DNA of 64,000 nt, from the NCBI GenBank assembly GCA_012934845.2, contig WNNJ02003216.1, positions 1-64,000 of the forward strand, in the 5' to 3' direction. The notes below the pieces were generated by a model. That model saw nothing but the letters and a program-made list of their open reading frames with translations, was not told the DNA's origin and did not search any database. Numbering within the stretch: the first letter of the stretch is position 1; each line of letters opens with the position of its first letter. The position numbers and the translations under genes are program-made. Origin of the DNA: Pomphorhynchus laevis (Eukaryota > Acanthocephala > Palaeacanthocephala > Echinorhynchida > Pomphorhynchidae). Shown one piece after another: positions 34,602 through 46,200 of this stretch.

Positions 34602-34738
34602 TGTGATGAAAATTACCTTACCATTTATATTGTAAATCTTAACCCTTAATGTTAACTATTTACACTTACTGATTTACTACTTTGTTTTGTAGATATTACT
34701 CAATAAAGCTTTTTACAAGCGTATCTGTTTACACTACA
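34602..34738 (+). repeat. LTR, 3' copy
   Basis: Same ends as the 5' copy, followed by CCTAT, the duplicated target bases, which rejoin the interrupted LINE sequence. Confidence 0.9.
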
Positions 34739-35250
34739 CCTATGGAACCGATTGCCGAATTTGATCATGTCTATGGCACAGTACAAATCTTTCCAGAATG
34801 CGCTGAGCATGTGGATAAAAAGAGAAGATTCTTTGAATCGGGCCGTTAATTGCTTAGGTCCCGTTAATTGCTCATTTCCCGTTGATTGCTTAGGTCCGAA
34901 AATCGGTTAGTAAATTGCTTAGGTATTTATCCATCCTCGTTACTCTTTATCAGTTGTTGTGCAATCACACGGGAAATGTCATAGATACTTGCGATTATCT
35001 CACAGAGCGGTAAACCTATGGAACCGATTGCCGAATTTGATCATGTCTATGACACAGTACAAATCTTTCCAGAATGCGCTGAGCATGTGGATAAAAATAG
35101 AAGATTCTTTGCAGGAAATATATAAATATATGTGAGAATTTATTATTGCTGAACTACTTTTTTCTTCTTCTTTTCTTAATATTGTGATCAGACAAAATGA
35201 CTCTTTTATGTGTCAAAGTCTTGTAATAAATAATAATAATATTTCCTACT
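34739..35250 (+). mobile_element. CR1-like LINE 3' ends, two copies
   Basis: 34739-34833 completes the tail split by the LTR element. 34835-35115 repeats the same tail, with short TTAATTGCTTAGG repeats at its left end. The 3' UTR (35115-35250) has TGTGATCAGACAAAA and GTCTTGTAATAAATAA, shared with the LINE ending at 58690. So the LTR element landed in one of two neighbouring copies. Confidence 0.75.
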
Positions 35251-35279
35251 GGACTATCTATAAACTCAAGAACCAATAA

Positions 35280-36106
35280 ATGTTCAACTCCGATTATTAA
35301 CGTCGCTTATACAAATATTCGTAGTATAGTATCGAAGTTTGACGAATTTCGAACAGATTCTTTACATATAAACCTCAAATAATTGCAGTTACCGAATCTT
35401 GGCTCCATCATGATATTGCTGATAGTATGGTAGCAGTAGATGGGTATTCTATCATCAGGGTTAATCCTAAAGTATGACGAGGAGGCGGTGTTGCACTTTA
35501 TGTTGATCAATGTATAGGTGTTGACGATTTTAAGTGTTATACTGACACATATGGTACATGTGAACTGATTGTAGTGAGTCTATCCCATGCAAGAAATAAA
35601 GTTTCTATTGCGCTATGTTATAGATCTCCATGTAGCTTCGTTCTCACTCAGGAATTCTCAGATATTTTAACAAAGGCAGCGATGAGTGACCAGTTTCTCT
35701 GTTTAGGACTTCAATATTTCCAGCATCAATATGGATGATCCTCATTCAGGATTAACCCTTCTAGTAAACTAGAGCATGACTTGTTGAATTTTCTGTTAGA
35801 TAACTACTTCTTATTCAGCATGTATCAGCACCAACTAGGATTATGAATGATCAAAGTTCTTCGTTGGATTTAATTTTATCTAAATCATTAACAGATGTAC
35901 ATGACATTATGCATGAAGCACCCATAGAAATTAGTGATCATTGTGTATTGCTTTTTCACTTCTCAGGGATTTCAAATAATATTATCGACGAAGTCGAAAC
36001 TAAAATCTTCAAGCATTGTTGGTATCGTGCGGATCAGTGTAAAATTCTTCAAGCAGCATCGACTATGAACTTTGTAGGCGCTAGCGACGATGTTGAAGAT
36101 TGCTGA
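35280..36106 (+). pseudogene. CR1-like LINE endonuclease fragment
   Basis: VAYTNIRSIVSKFDEF, IIAVTESWLHHDIADS, RGGGVALYVDQC and ALCYRSPC are APE-endonuclease blocks in two frames. They end with SSLDLILSKSLTDVHDI and ISDHCVLLFHF (35843-36106). Several stops and shifts. RT is absent: a 5'-half fragment. Confidence 0.75.
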
Positions 36107-36174
36107 AAAAAAATTTTGGTTTCTTATAAACATACATTCTAGATCAATCCAGCAAATTTAACAGTTTTAACGCA

Positions 36175-36352
36175 CAAGGACAACCATCGACGCACTACGA
36201 CAACCATCTACGACAACCATCTACGACAACCATCGACGACAACCATCGACGACAACCATCGACGACAACCATCAACGACAACCATCGACGACAACCATCG
36301 ACGACAACAATCGACGACAACCATCCACGACAACAATCGACGGCAACCATCG
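36175..36352. repeat. 13-bp minisatellite
   Basis: Imperfect tandem copies of CGACGACAACCAT ending 4 bp before the ORF1 start codon of the L2-like LINE. Probably part of that element's 5' UTR; some LINEs carry tandem 5' repeats with promoter activity. Confidence 0.85.
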
Positions 36353-36355
36353 TTT

Positions 36356-37340
36356 ATGGGTGGACGTAAGAAAACAACTAAGACCGACACCAACTATGGA
36401 CAACTGCAAGTACAGTGCTCGATACACGACTGCAGCGTCTGGACAACAATCACCTGCGACAACAATAAGGCTAAAGAGGACTTCGTATGTGGTTTTTGTA
36501 CCAACAAACTAATATGCAACCTTTCCAATAAGCACATATCAACATCCAACACGTCAACTCAAGCTACCCCCGTCGTTTCTAATGTCCTTTCTCCACCCAC
36601 CGACCCTGCCACCATATACACTTCCCATTCCATGTCATATTCACTCCCCGACACCCCATGTCCCGTTCTTCCCGTCTCGTTTCTCAATAACTTGCATCCA
36701 TCAGTAAAATCACATCCACCAACCTCCACTATCCTTCCACTCATAACCTTTCCTCACATCGCTTGCCACCCTCTTTATTATCATTATCCTCTATGTCTCC
36801 CGTCGTCAAACCAAATCCCTCCAAATCATCAACTGACAGCTCTTCTATCGTGATCTCACCTACTCACGTCAGTCGTCCTCCTTTACGGAAGCGCTTTGCT
36901 TCTCGCGATCGTTGCGTCATTGTTACTAATATCACGCCTTCTAACTCCTTATCTCCACAAGCACGTCTGGACCACGATGTTTCCGACTTCAGATCCATTA
37001 TCTCGTCTATTGTTCCTGCGGAAAAACCATCCTTTTTCAAGGATATTTCTCCTGTCGCATTCATCCGTCTAAACAAATCTTCTCAATCTAATCCTTCCCA
37101 GCCCCCTCTCCTAAAAATTGTTTTCAAGCATCGCTCTCACGCGTCTTCTGTCCTCTCTCAACGATTCAAACTCATGTCATCTTCAACCACTCGAATTTTC
37201 CCCGATCGCGCCCCTTCCGAAATCGCTCAAATCTCTTCAGCCCGCATCGAAAAACGCCGTCGCGAGGAAAACGGCGAAACATCACTCGCCATCCGAAACA
37301 TAGACGGAAATTTTCAAAGTTGTCCACACCCGACCAAAAA
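36356..37340 (+). pseudogene. L2-like LINE ORF1
   Basis: The ATG at 36356 gives MGGRKKTTKTDTNY. The zinc motif QCSIHDCSVWTTITC and FVCGFCTNK match the ORF1s at 53534 and 56548. The frame shifts near 36780. The RRM-like region then starts RDRCVIVTNITPSNS (about 36905) with RLDHDVSDFRSIISSI and ends at SLAIRNIDGNFQ (about 37318). No stop separates ORF1 from the endonuclease in this frame. Confidence 0.75.
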
Positions 37341-40300
37341 TTCGATGGCGCTCCATCCCTCCTATGTGCCTTCTCCACTAGTCTCTTTCGCCACAGCACA
37401 CGGTTTCCGCCTCGGTCTCCTCAAAACTAGATCTATACTCAATAAATCCGATCTTATCCTCAACCTATTCACCAAGCAATCCATCGATCTCTTCTGCCTC
37501 ACCGAATCCTGGCACTCAGATTCCGACGACCTTTCCATTCGCCGTCTGCTCTCTGCCGGTTGCTCCCTAGTCGAATCCGCCCGCCCCCTCAGCTCATGCC
37601 CTTCTAAATCCTCTAATCATGGCGGCATCGTCGCATTCGCGCGTCACCCAGCGTCTCTTCGCAAAATCAATCCCCCTTTCAGTCCTTGCTCTTTTGAATT
37701 GCTCACTTGTCGTTATTCTAACCCGATCACTCTAGATCTCGCCATTGTATACAGTCCCTGGTTCATCAGCTCCTACAGCCTTATTTTTTTACCGAACTCG
37801 CTAACCTCCTTTCTCATTGTTCTTTGTTCTCAATCCCTTCACTCGTTCTAGGCGACTTCAATATCCGCCTAGACCGCCCCTCTTCCACAGATTCCATCCG
37901 CTTCATCAACATTCTATCCAACTACAATTACAAACTAATCTCCACTGCCCCCACACATATACTTGGCGGGGCACTCGACATCATCGCTGTCCCCGATCAT
38001 TTTGCTGCCCACACCTCACTGTCCATCTCTGATCCTGGTCTATCCGATCACTTTCTTATCACCCTTGATCTCGCTCGCAACCACACCCCTCCTCACACAC
38101 CTACAATCCTACGTCGCCCTTGGAGAAATCTTGACCTCTCCCTTCTCCGCTCTGCCTTACTCAAATCGTCTCTATCATTACCCACAATAACATATTCATC
38201 TCCCCACGATCTCGCCTTTCTTTCCAACTCTGAACTAACATCCACTCTCGATATTCTCTTGCCCTTCAAGTCTCACCCACACCGTCGCTTGCACCGTGCC
38301 CCATGGTTTGACATCCAATGTCTACTCTCAAAGCGACGACTCCGCCATGCTTTTGAGTCTATCACCGCTCTCTCAGACGCGATTTCCGCTCGATCACTCC
38401 GTCTTTCCGTGATTCCTATCTTGCTCTTCGCCGGTCTCATCTCCACCTACTACGTACCAAATGCAACTCCTTCTGGCAGCATAAAATCATCACTTCATTC
38501 AACTCTAAGACTCTCTGGCATACTTTTAACTCAATCCTGGCTCGTTCCTCTACGCCTTGCAACATCAATGCAAATGATTATTCGTCATTTCTCCAGACTA
38601 AAGTATCCACGCTGCTCTCTCACACCCCGGTCTCCATCCTATCCAACTCTGACAGTATAATCTCATCCTTCCGGAACTCTTTCATCTTCTCCCTGTCTAA
38701 CTTACAGAAGTATCATCTGTCCTCAGGACTTTGCCCAACAAAACCTCACCTGTAGATCCCCTGCCTACTCACATATTAAAATCTATATGCTCATCGATAT
38801 CCTCATTTCTCACAACCTAGTTAACCTCGTCCATCCGCAATCGTATCTTCCCTTCACACTGGAAATCCGCAATTGTTCGTCCCCTCCTTAAGAAACAATC
38901 GCTCGACCCCTCCCTTCCTTCTAGCTATCGCCCCATTTCACTACTCCCTACTCTTTCTAAGCTCTTAGAACGCCTCATCTTAATACAAATCAACGCTTAT
39001 CTCTCCTCATCCAATCTGTACCCTCCTTTCCAATCCGCTTTCCGCTCTAATCACTCGACAGAAATCGCATGCATAAAAGTGTACAACGACTTACTCATTT
39101 ATCGAGGCAAGGCTCTATATAGTGTTCTCATCTCCCTCGACCTCTCCTCCGCATTCGACATTGTCGACCACTCCGTCCTCCTTTCTCGCCTTCGTTATGA
39201 TTACGGCTTTTCTTTCTCCTCCGTAGCATGGTTCGCTTCATATCTATCCGACCGTACCTTTCGCGTCTGTTCTAATTCATCATACCCTTCTCCGATCCCT
39301 ATCTTTTGCCGGGTCCCACAAGGTTCAGTCCTAGGTCCCCTGCTTTTCTCTCTTTTGCTTGGTTCGCCTCATATCTATCCGACCGTTCCTTTCGCGTCTG
39401 TTCTAATTCATCATCCTCCCCTCCCATCCCTATTTTTTGCGGGGTTCCACAAGGTTCAGTCCTAGGTCCCCTGCTTTTCTCTCTTTTGCTTGAGATCTCT
39501 CTCCATTTATCAAACCTTACTCCTTTAACGTCATGCAATACGCCGATGACATTCTAATCTATGCTCATGCACCCGCACATCGCATACACGATATCGGCAT
39601 TTCTGCCTCCAACTGTCTTTCTTCGATCCACAAACGTCTCTCCAATCTCCATCTCGTTCTAAATCCCAAAAAGTCCAAAATAATGTGGATCCTTCCACGT
39701 AAACCAAACATACCTCCTCCCGTTGTATCTTTTGCCTCATCGATCATCCCTATAGTCCACAATCTCACTTTCTTAGGCTTCCATTTCGATGATCACCTTT
39801 CCCTTAAACCCTTCGTCCGTGACAAGGTCCGCTCGTCTAACTTAATTCTTCGTGACATCCGCCGTATCCGCCCCCTTATCGACTTCCGTTCTTGTATGTC
39901 TCTTCTTTCATCGCTTCTTTTCCCTAAAATCGATTACTGCCTCAGCCTTTTCGCCAATTCTCCAAAATCCATCATCCTACCCCTACAACGAATAATCAAC
40001 ACCGCCGTTCGAGTGCTCTTTCGTCTCCGTCGCTTCGACCACACATCCACATATTTTGCCCAACTCTCCTGGCCCACCATCCACATCCGCATCAAACTCC
40101 GCCTTCTTCTCGTTACTTTTCGTCTCATCGCTGTCGGCTCCCCATCGTTCATCAACCTTCCTTTCTTAGACGATACTCGCCCCACCTCGCTATCGCTTCG
40201 TTCCTGTCATACCCTCTTACTCCACGTTCCTAATTACTCCAACAACTACGGTCTCCGATCCTTCCTCGTCGCCGCCTCACTCGCCTGGAATCAACTCCCT

Positions 40301-40372
40301 CTCGACGTCCGCCGCGCTCCCTCCTTTATCACATTCAAACACCTCCTCCGTTCACACCTTCTCGACACCTGA
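37341..40372 (+). pseudogene. L2-like LINE ORF2, endonuclease and RT
   Basis: Endonuclease: FRLGLLKTRSILNKSD, LFCLTESWHSDSDD, then after a shift near 37830 LVLGDFNIRLDRP and GLSDHFLI. The linker has RAPWFDIQC. RT: SLDLSSAFDIVDHSVL (motif A, about 39140), [16 protein letters not shown] (motif B, present twice), [11 protein letters not shown] (motif C, 39533), then SLAWNQLPLDVRRAPSF to the stop at 40370. Breaks lie near 37830, 38660 and 39360-39500. Motifs fit the CR1/L2 group, nearest L2. Confidence 0.82.
39229..39490 (+). repeat. 131-bp tandem duplication within the RT
   Basis: 39229-39359 and 39360-39490 are near copies covering RT motif B. 131 is not a multiple of three, so the duplication alone shifts the frame. 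Confidence 0.85.
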
Positions 40373-40452
40373 TTCACAGTTTTGTTTTGTTGTGGTCATG
40401 TAAGCGTGCGCTGGCACGCATTTGCCACGTTAAAATAAATCCTTTTTTTTGC

Positions 40453-42590
40453 TGGAATGTTTTCTGTTCAGCAATGTGTGAAATAATAGAGAAATACGTT
40501 CCCACCAAGATTGTACATAAAAATAAAATAGTGAATCCTCCGTGGTTTAATTGAGAACTTAAATTAGAACTAAGACGAAGAAACCGACTGTTTAAATTAA
40601 GCTGCAAGGACAATACTTATCTACAGGAATACGTCAATTGTCGTAACGTTTTTGAAAAGCTTAAAAATCGCAAAAAATTTAACTACGAAATGACAATAGC
40701 ATGCGGACTTTCATAGTGCACCAAAACGATTTTGGGCTCACATACGTAGAAATAGGACAATTCCTCCTGCGATTTCGTCTCTTCGTATTAATGATAACTT
40801 TATCACATCGCCTCAAGATGAAGCCGACACGTTTCGTCGACTTTTAAACTCGTAACTAATAACACAGAAATTAACCAGCAATCTCGTGTACGCCATTCAC
40901 GAAGTTATTTTGATGTTACTACCGAGGAGGTTTATAGTGAGTTAAATTCTTTACGACATTCATCACCTGGTCCGGATGGATTACATCCCCAGATACTAAG
41001 GATATTATCTACATTTATTGCTTCACTGTTAGCTTATTTGTTTCAACTATCACTAGCTAAGTCAATTCTACCGTTAGATTGGAAAATCGCCACTTTAGTG
41101 CCAGTCCACAAAAAAGTAGATTGTCACAATCCTGAAAATTATAGAGCAATAAGCTTTACAAGTGTTGTATATAAGATGTTAGAGCGCATATTGTATCGGC
41201 GATTACTATCCTATCTTGAATCATCGAACTTGTTAGATAATTCGCAACATGGTTTTCGTCCTGGACGTTCTTGCATGTCTAATCTTTTATGTGCACGCGA
41301 AGCATGGGTTGATGCAGTTGCGCAGGGTAATGCAGTTGATGTCGTGTATTTCGACTTCAGTCAAGCCTTTGATAGGGTTCCCCACAATATGTTGATTGAG
41401 GCTCTTGTATATTACGGAATTGAAATTCCTATTATTCGATGAATTCACGTTTTCTTATCTGATCGTGCTTTCAGAGTTCGAGTTGGAAAATGTCTATCTA
41501 GACCGTCAAATTTATCAATGGGTATTCTTAAGGGATCGGTGTTGGGTCCATTATTATTCGTGATATTTCTGAATAGTTTACTACGCTCTCTAATATGTAA
41601 AAAAATTAGCATTCGCGGATGATCTTTAAATATGGAATGTCATAACATGCCATGCCGATATGCAACACTTACAAGATGACATAAATATGGTTAATAGGTG
41701 GAGCGAACTGACCGGAATCATGATTAACATTACTAAATGTGTCCACCTCAGATTTGGTCGTAGTGATTTACCAAATGATTATTCTGTTTGCGGTGAGATT
41801 ATTCCCACAAATTTGTATACAAAGGATCTTGGGATAATTGTTCAGAATTCGTTAAAAACCTGTTTCAATACTGAAAATATATATGCAACATGTCGAGGAA
41901 AAGTATTTACATGATCAAAAATACCTTTAGTTCGCTTCCACCGTCTCAGTTCTCACTATTATATAAGGCGTTGATCAGACCAATCATTGATTATGCTTCG
42001 CCGGCGACTTTTCCTTCTACGCGTGGTGAAATAAACCAATTAGAAAAGATTCTTCGCCGATTTTCCAAGCTATGTTCTGGTCTTCGGAACATCGCCTACT
42101 GTGATAGACTAAGCCAACTAAATATTACTTTAGTTTACAAGAGATATGTGTACAATGATTTATTACAGTTATGGCGAATGATCCATGTCTTTCCTGGTTA
42201 TCCATCGGAATCCGTTATTCTAAATGATCGCCCGAGCCACAGAGGACACTCTTTATCAGTTGTTGTGCAATCACACGGGAAATGTCATAGATACTTGCGA
42301 TTATATCACAGAGCGGTAAACCTATGGAACCGATTGCCGAATTCGATCGTGTCTATGGCACAGTACAAATCTTTCCAGAATGCGCTGAGCATGTGGATAA
42401 AAAGAGAAGAATCTTCGCAGAATCTTTCAAACTTTTCTTATCTTCAATCTAAATCTGTCAATACTTTATCACCTATACATTCAACTCTACAATCATCGAC
42501 TACCAAAATACAATTCTCTCGTCCTGGAATCTTAAATATCCTTTTCGTTTCTTCTGACGAAGTAAAGAAGGTGTATATCTGGATATACAA
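40453..42590 (+). pseudogene. CR1-like LINE, linker to C-terminus
   Basis: Linker block NPPWFN, then PGPDGLHPQILRILS and LPLDWKIATLVPVHKK, NYRAISFTSVVYKMLERI, motif A DVVYFDFSQAFDRVPH (about 41350), a damaged motif B ([11 protein letters not shown]) and a broken motif C near 41620. The thumb and C-terminal region RPIIDYASPATFPSTRGE to VNLWNRLPNS lies in 41890-42603. No endonuclease. Several stops and shifts. Same family as the tails at 30380 and 34835. Confidence 0.8.
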
Positions 42591-42620
42591 GAGCTCGGCC
42601 TGATTCGCCGAGCTCTTGTT
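42587..42620. repeat. Perfect inverted repeat at LINE-LINE junction
   Basis: ACAAGAGCTCGGC, 7-nt spacer, GCCGAGCTCTTGT. It sits at the join of the two CR1-like fragments, so it may have helped or resulted from the joining. It is not a bacterial terminator despite the look. Confidence 0.6.
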
Positions 42621-43121
42621 CATATTGACATCTCATGCTTTAAAACAATCTCACAAGCACTTATTTTGAGCATCCTCCTATATGCTTCGCCAGCTTGTTA
42701 CCCAATCACCTTACGAGAACGTTATAATCTAGAGTCTGTATTCCGATCAGCAACTAAAATGGTAAAAGCGGTTAGACATATGGAATATCAAGATCGGCTC
42801 TCGAGTTTGGGAATGAGATCGCTTCAGTATCTACGCGACAAGGCGGACCTGTGCCTAGCCTGGCAGATTTTACACGACAATCGCCATCCACTCAGATCGC
42901 TAATGCATACGCGCGATATAACCTCACTTCGTGGTCATCAGTTCATGCTAAAAACACAACGATTACGCTACAAACGAACATCCCTATACTTCCAACGAAT
43001 CGTTAATACTTGGAACCACCTTGCTGACACAACAGTAGCATCCTCGAATCTGGCTTCTTTTAAACGAAATCTGGAGGAAGATCCCTTCTTGAAGACGAAG
43101 ATCGAGTCAGAGAACATATGA
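42591..43121 (+). pseudogene. Second CR1-like LINE C-terminal fragment
   Basis: From about 42594: LGLIRRALVHIDISCFK, LILSILLYASPACYPITL, DRLSSLGMRSLQYLRDK, TSLRGHQFMLKTQRL and TWNHLADTT. It is a different family member joined directly to the previous fragment. 3' UTR to about 43212. Confidence 0.75.
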
Positions 43122-43212
43122 ACAATAGAAAGTACACTCTACATTTTCATTTTCTACATTTACTTTTTCTGATTGTGATGCAACTTGTAATGAGCCTTGT
43201 TGCTCACTTTGT

Positions 43213-43223
43213 TGTCTATTGAT
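43213..43223 (+). repeat. TGTCTATTGAT, copy 1
   Basis: Lies at the 3' junction of the minus-strand RLE LINE, next to its poly(A) (T-run on the plus strand). Further copies are at 46611-46621 and 46697-46707. Confidence 0.7.
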
Positions 43224-46200
43224 AATTTTTTTTTTTTTAATTTTTTTATTTATTCGAAAATTTTACAAGCATTGTTACCCGCAAATGGGTCATATAATAT
43301 TAGCGTTAATAACATTGATAAAAATACGTTTGAATATTTATGCGTCTCCTTGACGTTCCATTGCCTTCAGCGTGTAAGGGAAGTTATTTCCTGACAGCTG
43401 GTATTCGTTGGTTCCTCGAGCGTATGGGCGGTTTCGAGCCGATCTGTAGCCCCTTATACACTCGGAAGCGGCTCTGCATAGAACGACAGAGATCTTTCGT
43501 TTTAAACGGCCAACACATTCTGCGTACGAGCTACCCTCTCTTCTGGTCGCTTGCAACCATGCGATACGCTTAATAATGTGTAATGCTGTTGGACCAATTC
43601 CGCCTGAGCACGAAAACGCCAGTGGCACAAATATTCCTCTCTCAATACATGTGACTCGTTCCTCATATTTGGCATTTTTTCGGCTTTCATGATAACTGAA
43701 TGCAGCTTTATCATCTTGAGAACACGATGCGGCATGAGGGTTAAATACTACGACGTCCAAAAACGTCCGCTCGAACCGATTCTCGTATAATCCGCTGCAG
43801 ACTATGTCAAGTCTTGCTTCGGCGTCACGTGTGGTAGTGTGCTTTGAAAAAACAACATGATCGTCTACTCTTTGTAAACATGGTTCCGTGGCTACCCCGT
43901 GGCAAACTGTTGTTAGTTCACATGCGATTAAATCTCTAATTTCGTTATGACGAATTATCGGTAGTCCACCGTGCTTGCACGAGAGAAGGTGTGAAAGGCT
44001 CGACGATGCGTTACATACACAAATTGATGGCAGCCCCTCTGGGATCCATCCGTATCGGGTTGCTAAACCGTCTCTAAACTGGTTTTGCGAGAGAATGAAA
44101 TTTTCCGTTTTGGTTGGACAGTTACTTAACCATGCAGATGCCCCACATGTTGTAGCAAACACTAACGCCTTCTGCTCGGTGTTGGATAGTGTGTTTTTGA
44201 CGCTCGCTATACGATCCGTGAATACTCGCCGTTTTTGTGTAGTTATCAGAAGTTTGATAGATGTCTGCTGTTCACGAAGTGCCGCTCCACGAGAACCGGA
44301 GGTATATGACTTTACCATGGCTAGCGATGAATCATGCTCAATATGCGATGTGAAAACTGGATCCATTATCCCAATTCCACCTAGTCTTAGAGGAGAGCTT
44401 AGCACAACTGACATGGAATCGGAGATCTGATACTTTGTTAGGACGGGAAATATGCGAAATAGCAGCGATTCACGTAAAGGAGCCAACATGTCCTCATGAC
44501 AATTGATTGTTCTAAGAAAGTGGGTCCACTTCCATTGTAAGGATTTCGATAGTCCGATAAAACCGATGTGTGGGTCCGATTCACATACCTCGCTGATGCG
44601 TCCAATTGAGTGAGTCCACATTTCCAATTTCTTCTGTGTCTCATGCTTTATGTAACTGGTTGTACCAATGAAGGATCCCAATATTCCGATCCCGTCATAC
44701 TCTATTTTTATTCCGTGAAACATCTGTTCCACGTCTCTTTGCTTGTGATGAAGCAGCAAACATGTTTTCGAAGGATTTACAAAATAACCGATTCCTGGCC
44801 CAAATGTCTCTATTATATTCCAAGCACGTTTAAGCTCATGTGGTTGTCCAACAAAATTCGCGTCATCCGCAAACCAGCGTTGTATTATGCCCGGACATTC
44901 ATCCTGTATTTTGCGAATTAATGGTAACGATGCCATTGCAAATACTGCCATTGCAAGAGGGTCGCCCTGCGTTACACCCTCTTCTGAATACAACGAGTCA
45001 CCACCAAGGACAAGTTGAGCATCGACTGAATAAATATTCTCAAAGACGCACGCAAGCGCAGGGCAAACGTACCGCATATTATGAATAGCCACTTTGCGAT
45101 TTATACGATTGAATGCATTACTCGCGTCGACCGCGAGTAAACCAAAGTCATGGTTATTCATATATTCGCCTCTGAGAGAATGAATGGCAAATTCCACACC
45201 ACTATGCTGAGATGCACATAGTTGAAATACGTCGGCCACATCTTGCATATCGGATTTTATGTGATTTAGAATCGTTTTGCATATGATTCTACGACTGACA
45301 TCGGCTACCCCAATGGGGCGTATTCCATGGGCTTTCTTCGGGATAGCGACTAGCCTACATGCCACAAATGCCTCCAGGGTATCAGGAGAAACTTTTGTTG
45401 TTGCAAGGTGAATTGCAAATTTTGCAAGCGCATCTGCTAACCCTCGTGAATGATGGCCGAAGGAGTTCAACATGCGCCTCCACGTCAAAGCGTCAAGGCC
45501 GGACGGGCCTGCACCACCTGTAGTACGCTTAGACGAGCGAATGATGTCATCCGCTTCGATATCGAGAAACAGTGTAGGGTGATGCTTTTTCGCTCCGGGA
45601 AATAAGTGATTGAGTAAAAGCGGTGATTGTGGTTGTGTTGCGGGAGGATGTAAATTTATCAAGAGTTCCTTCACTGTTAATCCATCAATAATGTGATCTG
45701 GTCGAAGCGTCGCCGTGCAGTCGCTTTCCTCGAGGACGGAAGTTGCGGCATTAATCTTTCCGCTTGATACCAATCGACAATATCTTCGTTTCCAATCCAT
45801 GGATGTTGATGTGTTTTTCGTAATTTTTGAACGTGTTTGTAGTATACTTGCTTCCTGAAAAAGTTCTAAGAAGCTTCCATTTTTCCAGAGTTGTAATCTC
45901 CTTTCTAAAGTTTGGCGGATCGCTTTTATTTTCCGGGAAGGGATTTGCTGTAAAACGCATCTGACGAACACTATCGCGACTTTTAAAACGTTTTTGTCAG
46001 GAAGTGCGATATTAATGGCCGCGTGATAAAATTCAGCCAGCATGTCAATAAAAAGATTGCTCGCAGAGCATTTCGGTAAACTCAACGCGTCAGGTCTCCA
46101 TTGTATTACATTCACATAAATTTCATGCATAATCGTTTCTTTTGATACTTCAATTGTGATATCCGATTGCTGGGGGGATGGCTCGATTGTCATGGAGTTT

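Larger units (their letters stand above)
30502..34738 (+). mobile_element. Ty3/gypsy-type LTR retrotransposon, broken
   Basis: A fossil element with short direct terminal repeats (30502-30625 and 34602-34738), TG..CA ends and a 5-bp duplication CCTAT. Parts in order: gag with a zinc-knuckle region (about 30649-31440), protease region (about 31490-31800), RT (about 31900-32560), RNase H (about 32740-33110), integrase (about 33520-34600). No envelope-like gene seen. The layout suggests the Mag/gypsy side of Ty3/gypsy. Its terminal repeats are almost identical, so insertion was recent, but the coding region is broken, with a handful of breaks. It lies inside a CR1-like LINE tail. Confidence 0.9.
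36356..40452 (+). mobile_element. L2-like LINE, near full length
   Basis: Contains ORF1, APE endonuclease, RT and a 3' UTR that recurs at 61490, 61740, 62850 and, inverted, at 63130 and 22250. The coding region has several shifts, including one from a 131-bp duplication. The C-rich codon use is distinct from the AT-rich neighbours. Confidence 0.85.

Noticed and set aside
36175-36352. CRISPR-like array
   Set aside because: Continuous 13-bp tandem units without unique spacers; a minisatellite.
39934-40185. Arg-rich minus-strand frames (MGRVSSKKGRLMNDGE type), also at 24229, 62409 and 63394
   Set aside because: Antisense shadows of the L2-like ORF2 C-terminus; they recur only because that LINE tail recurs.
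42587-42620. GC-rich hairpin resembling a bacterial terminator
   Set aside because: It lies at the junction of two LINE coding fragments in animal DNA with no T-run; half of it is LINE coding sequence.
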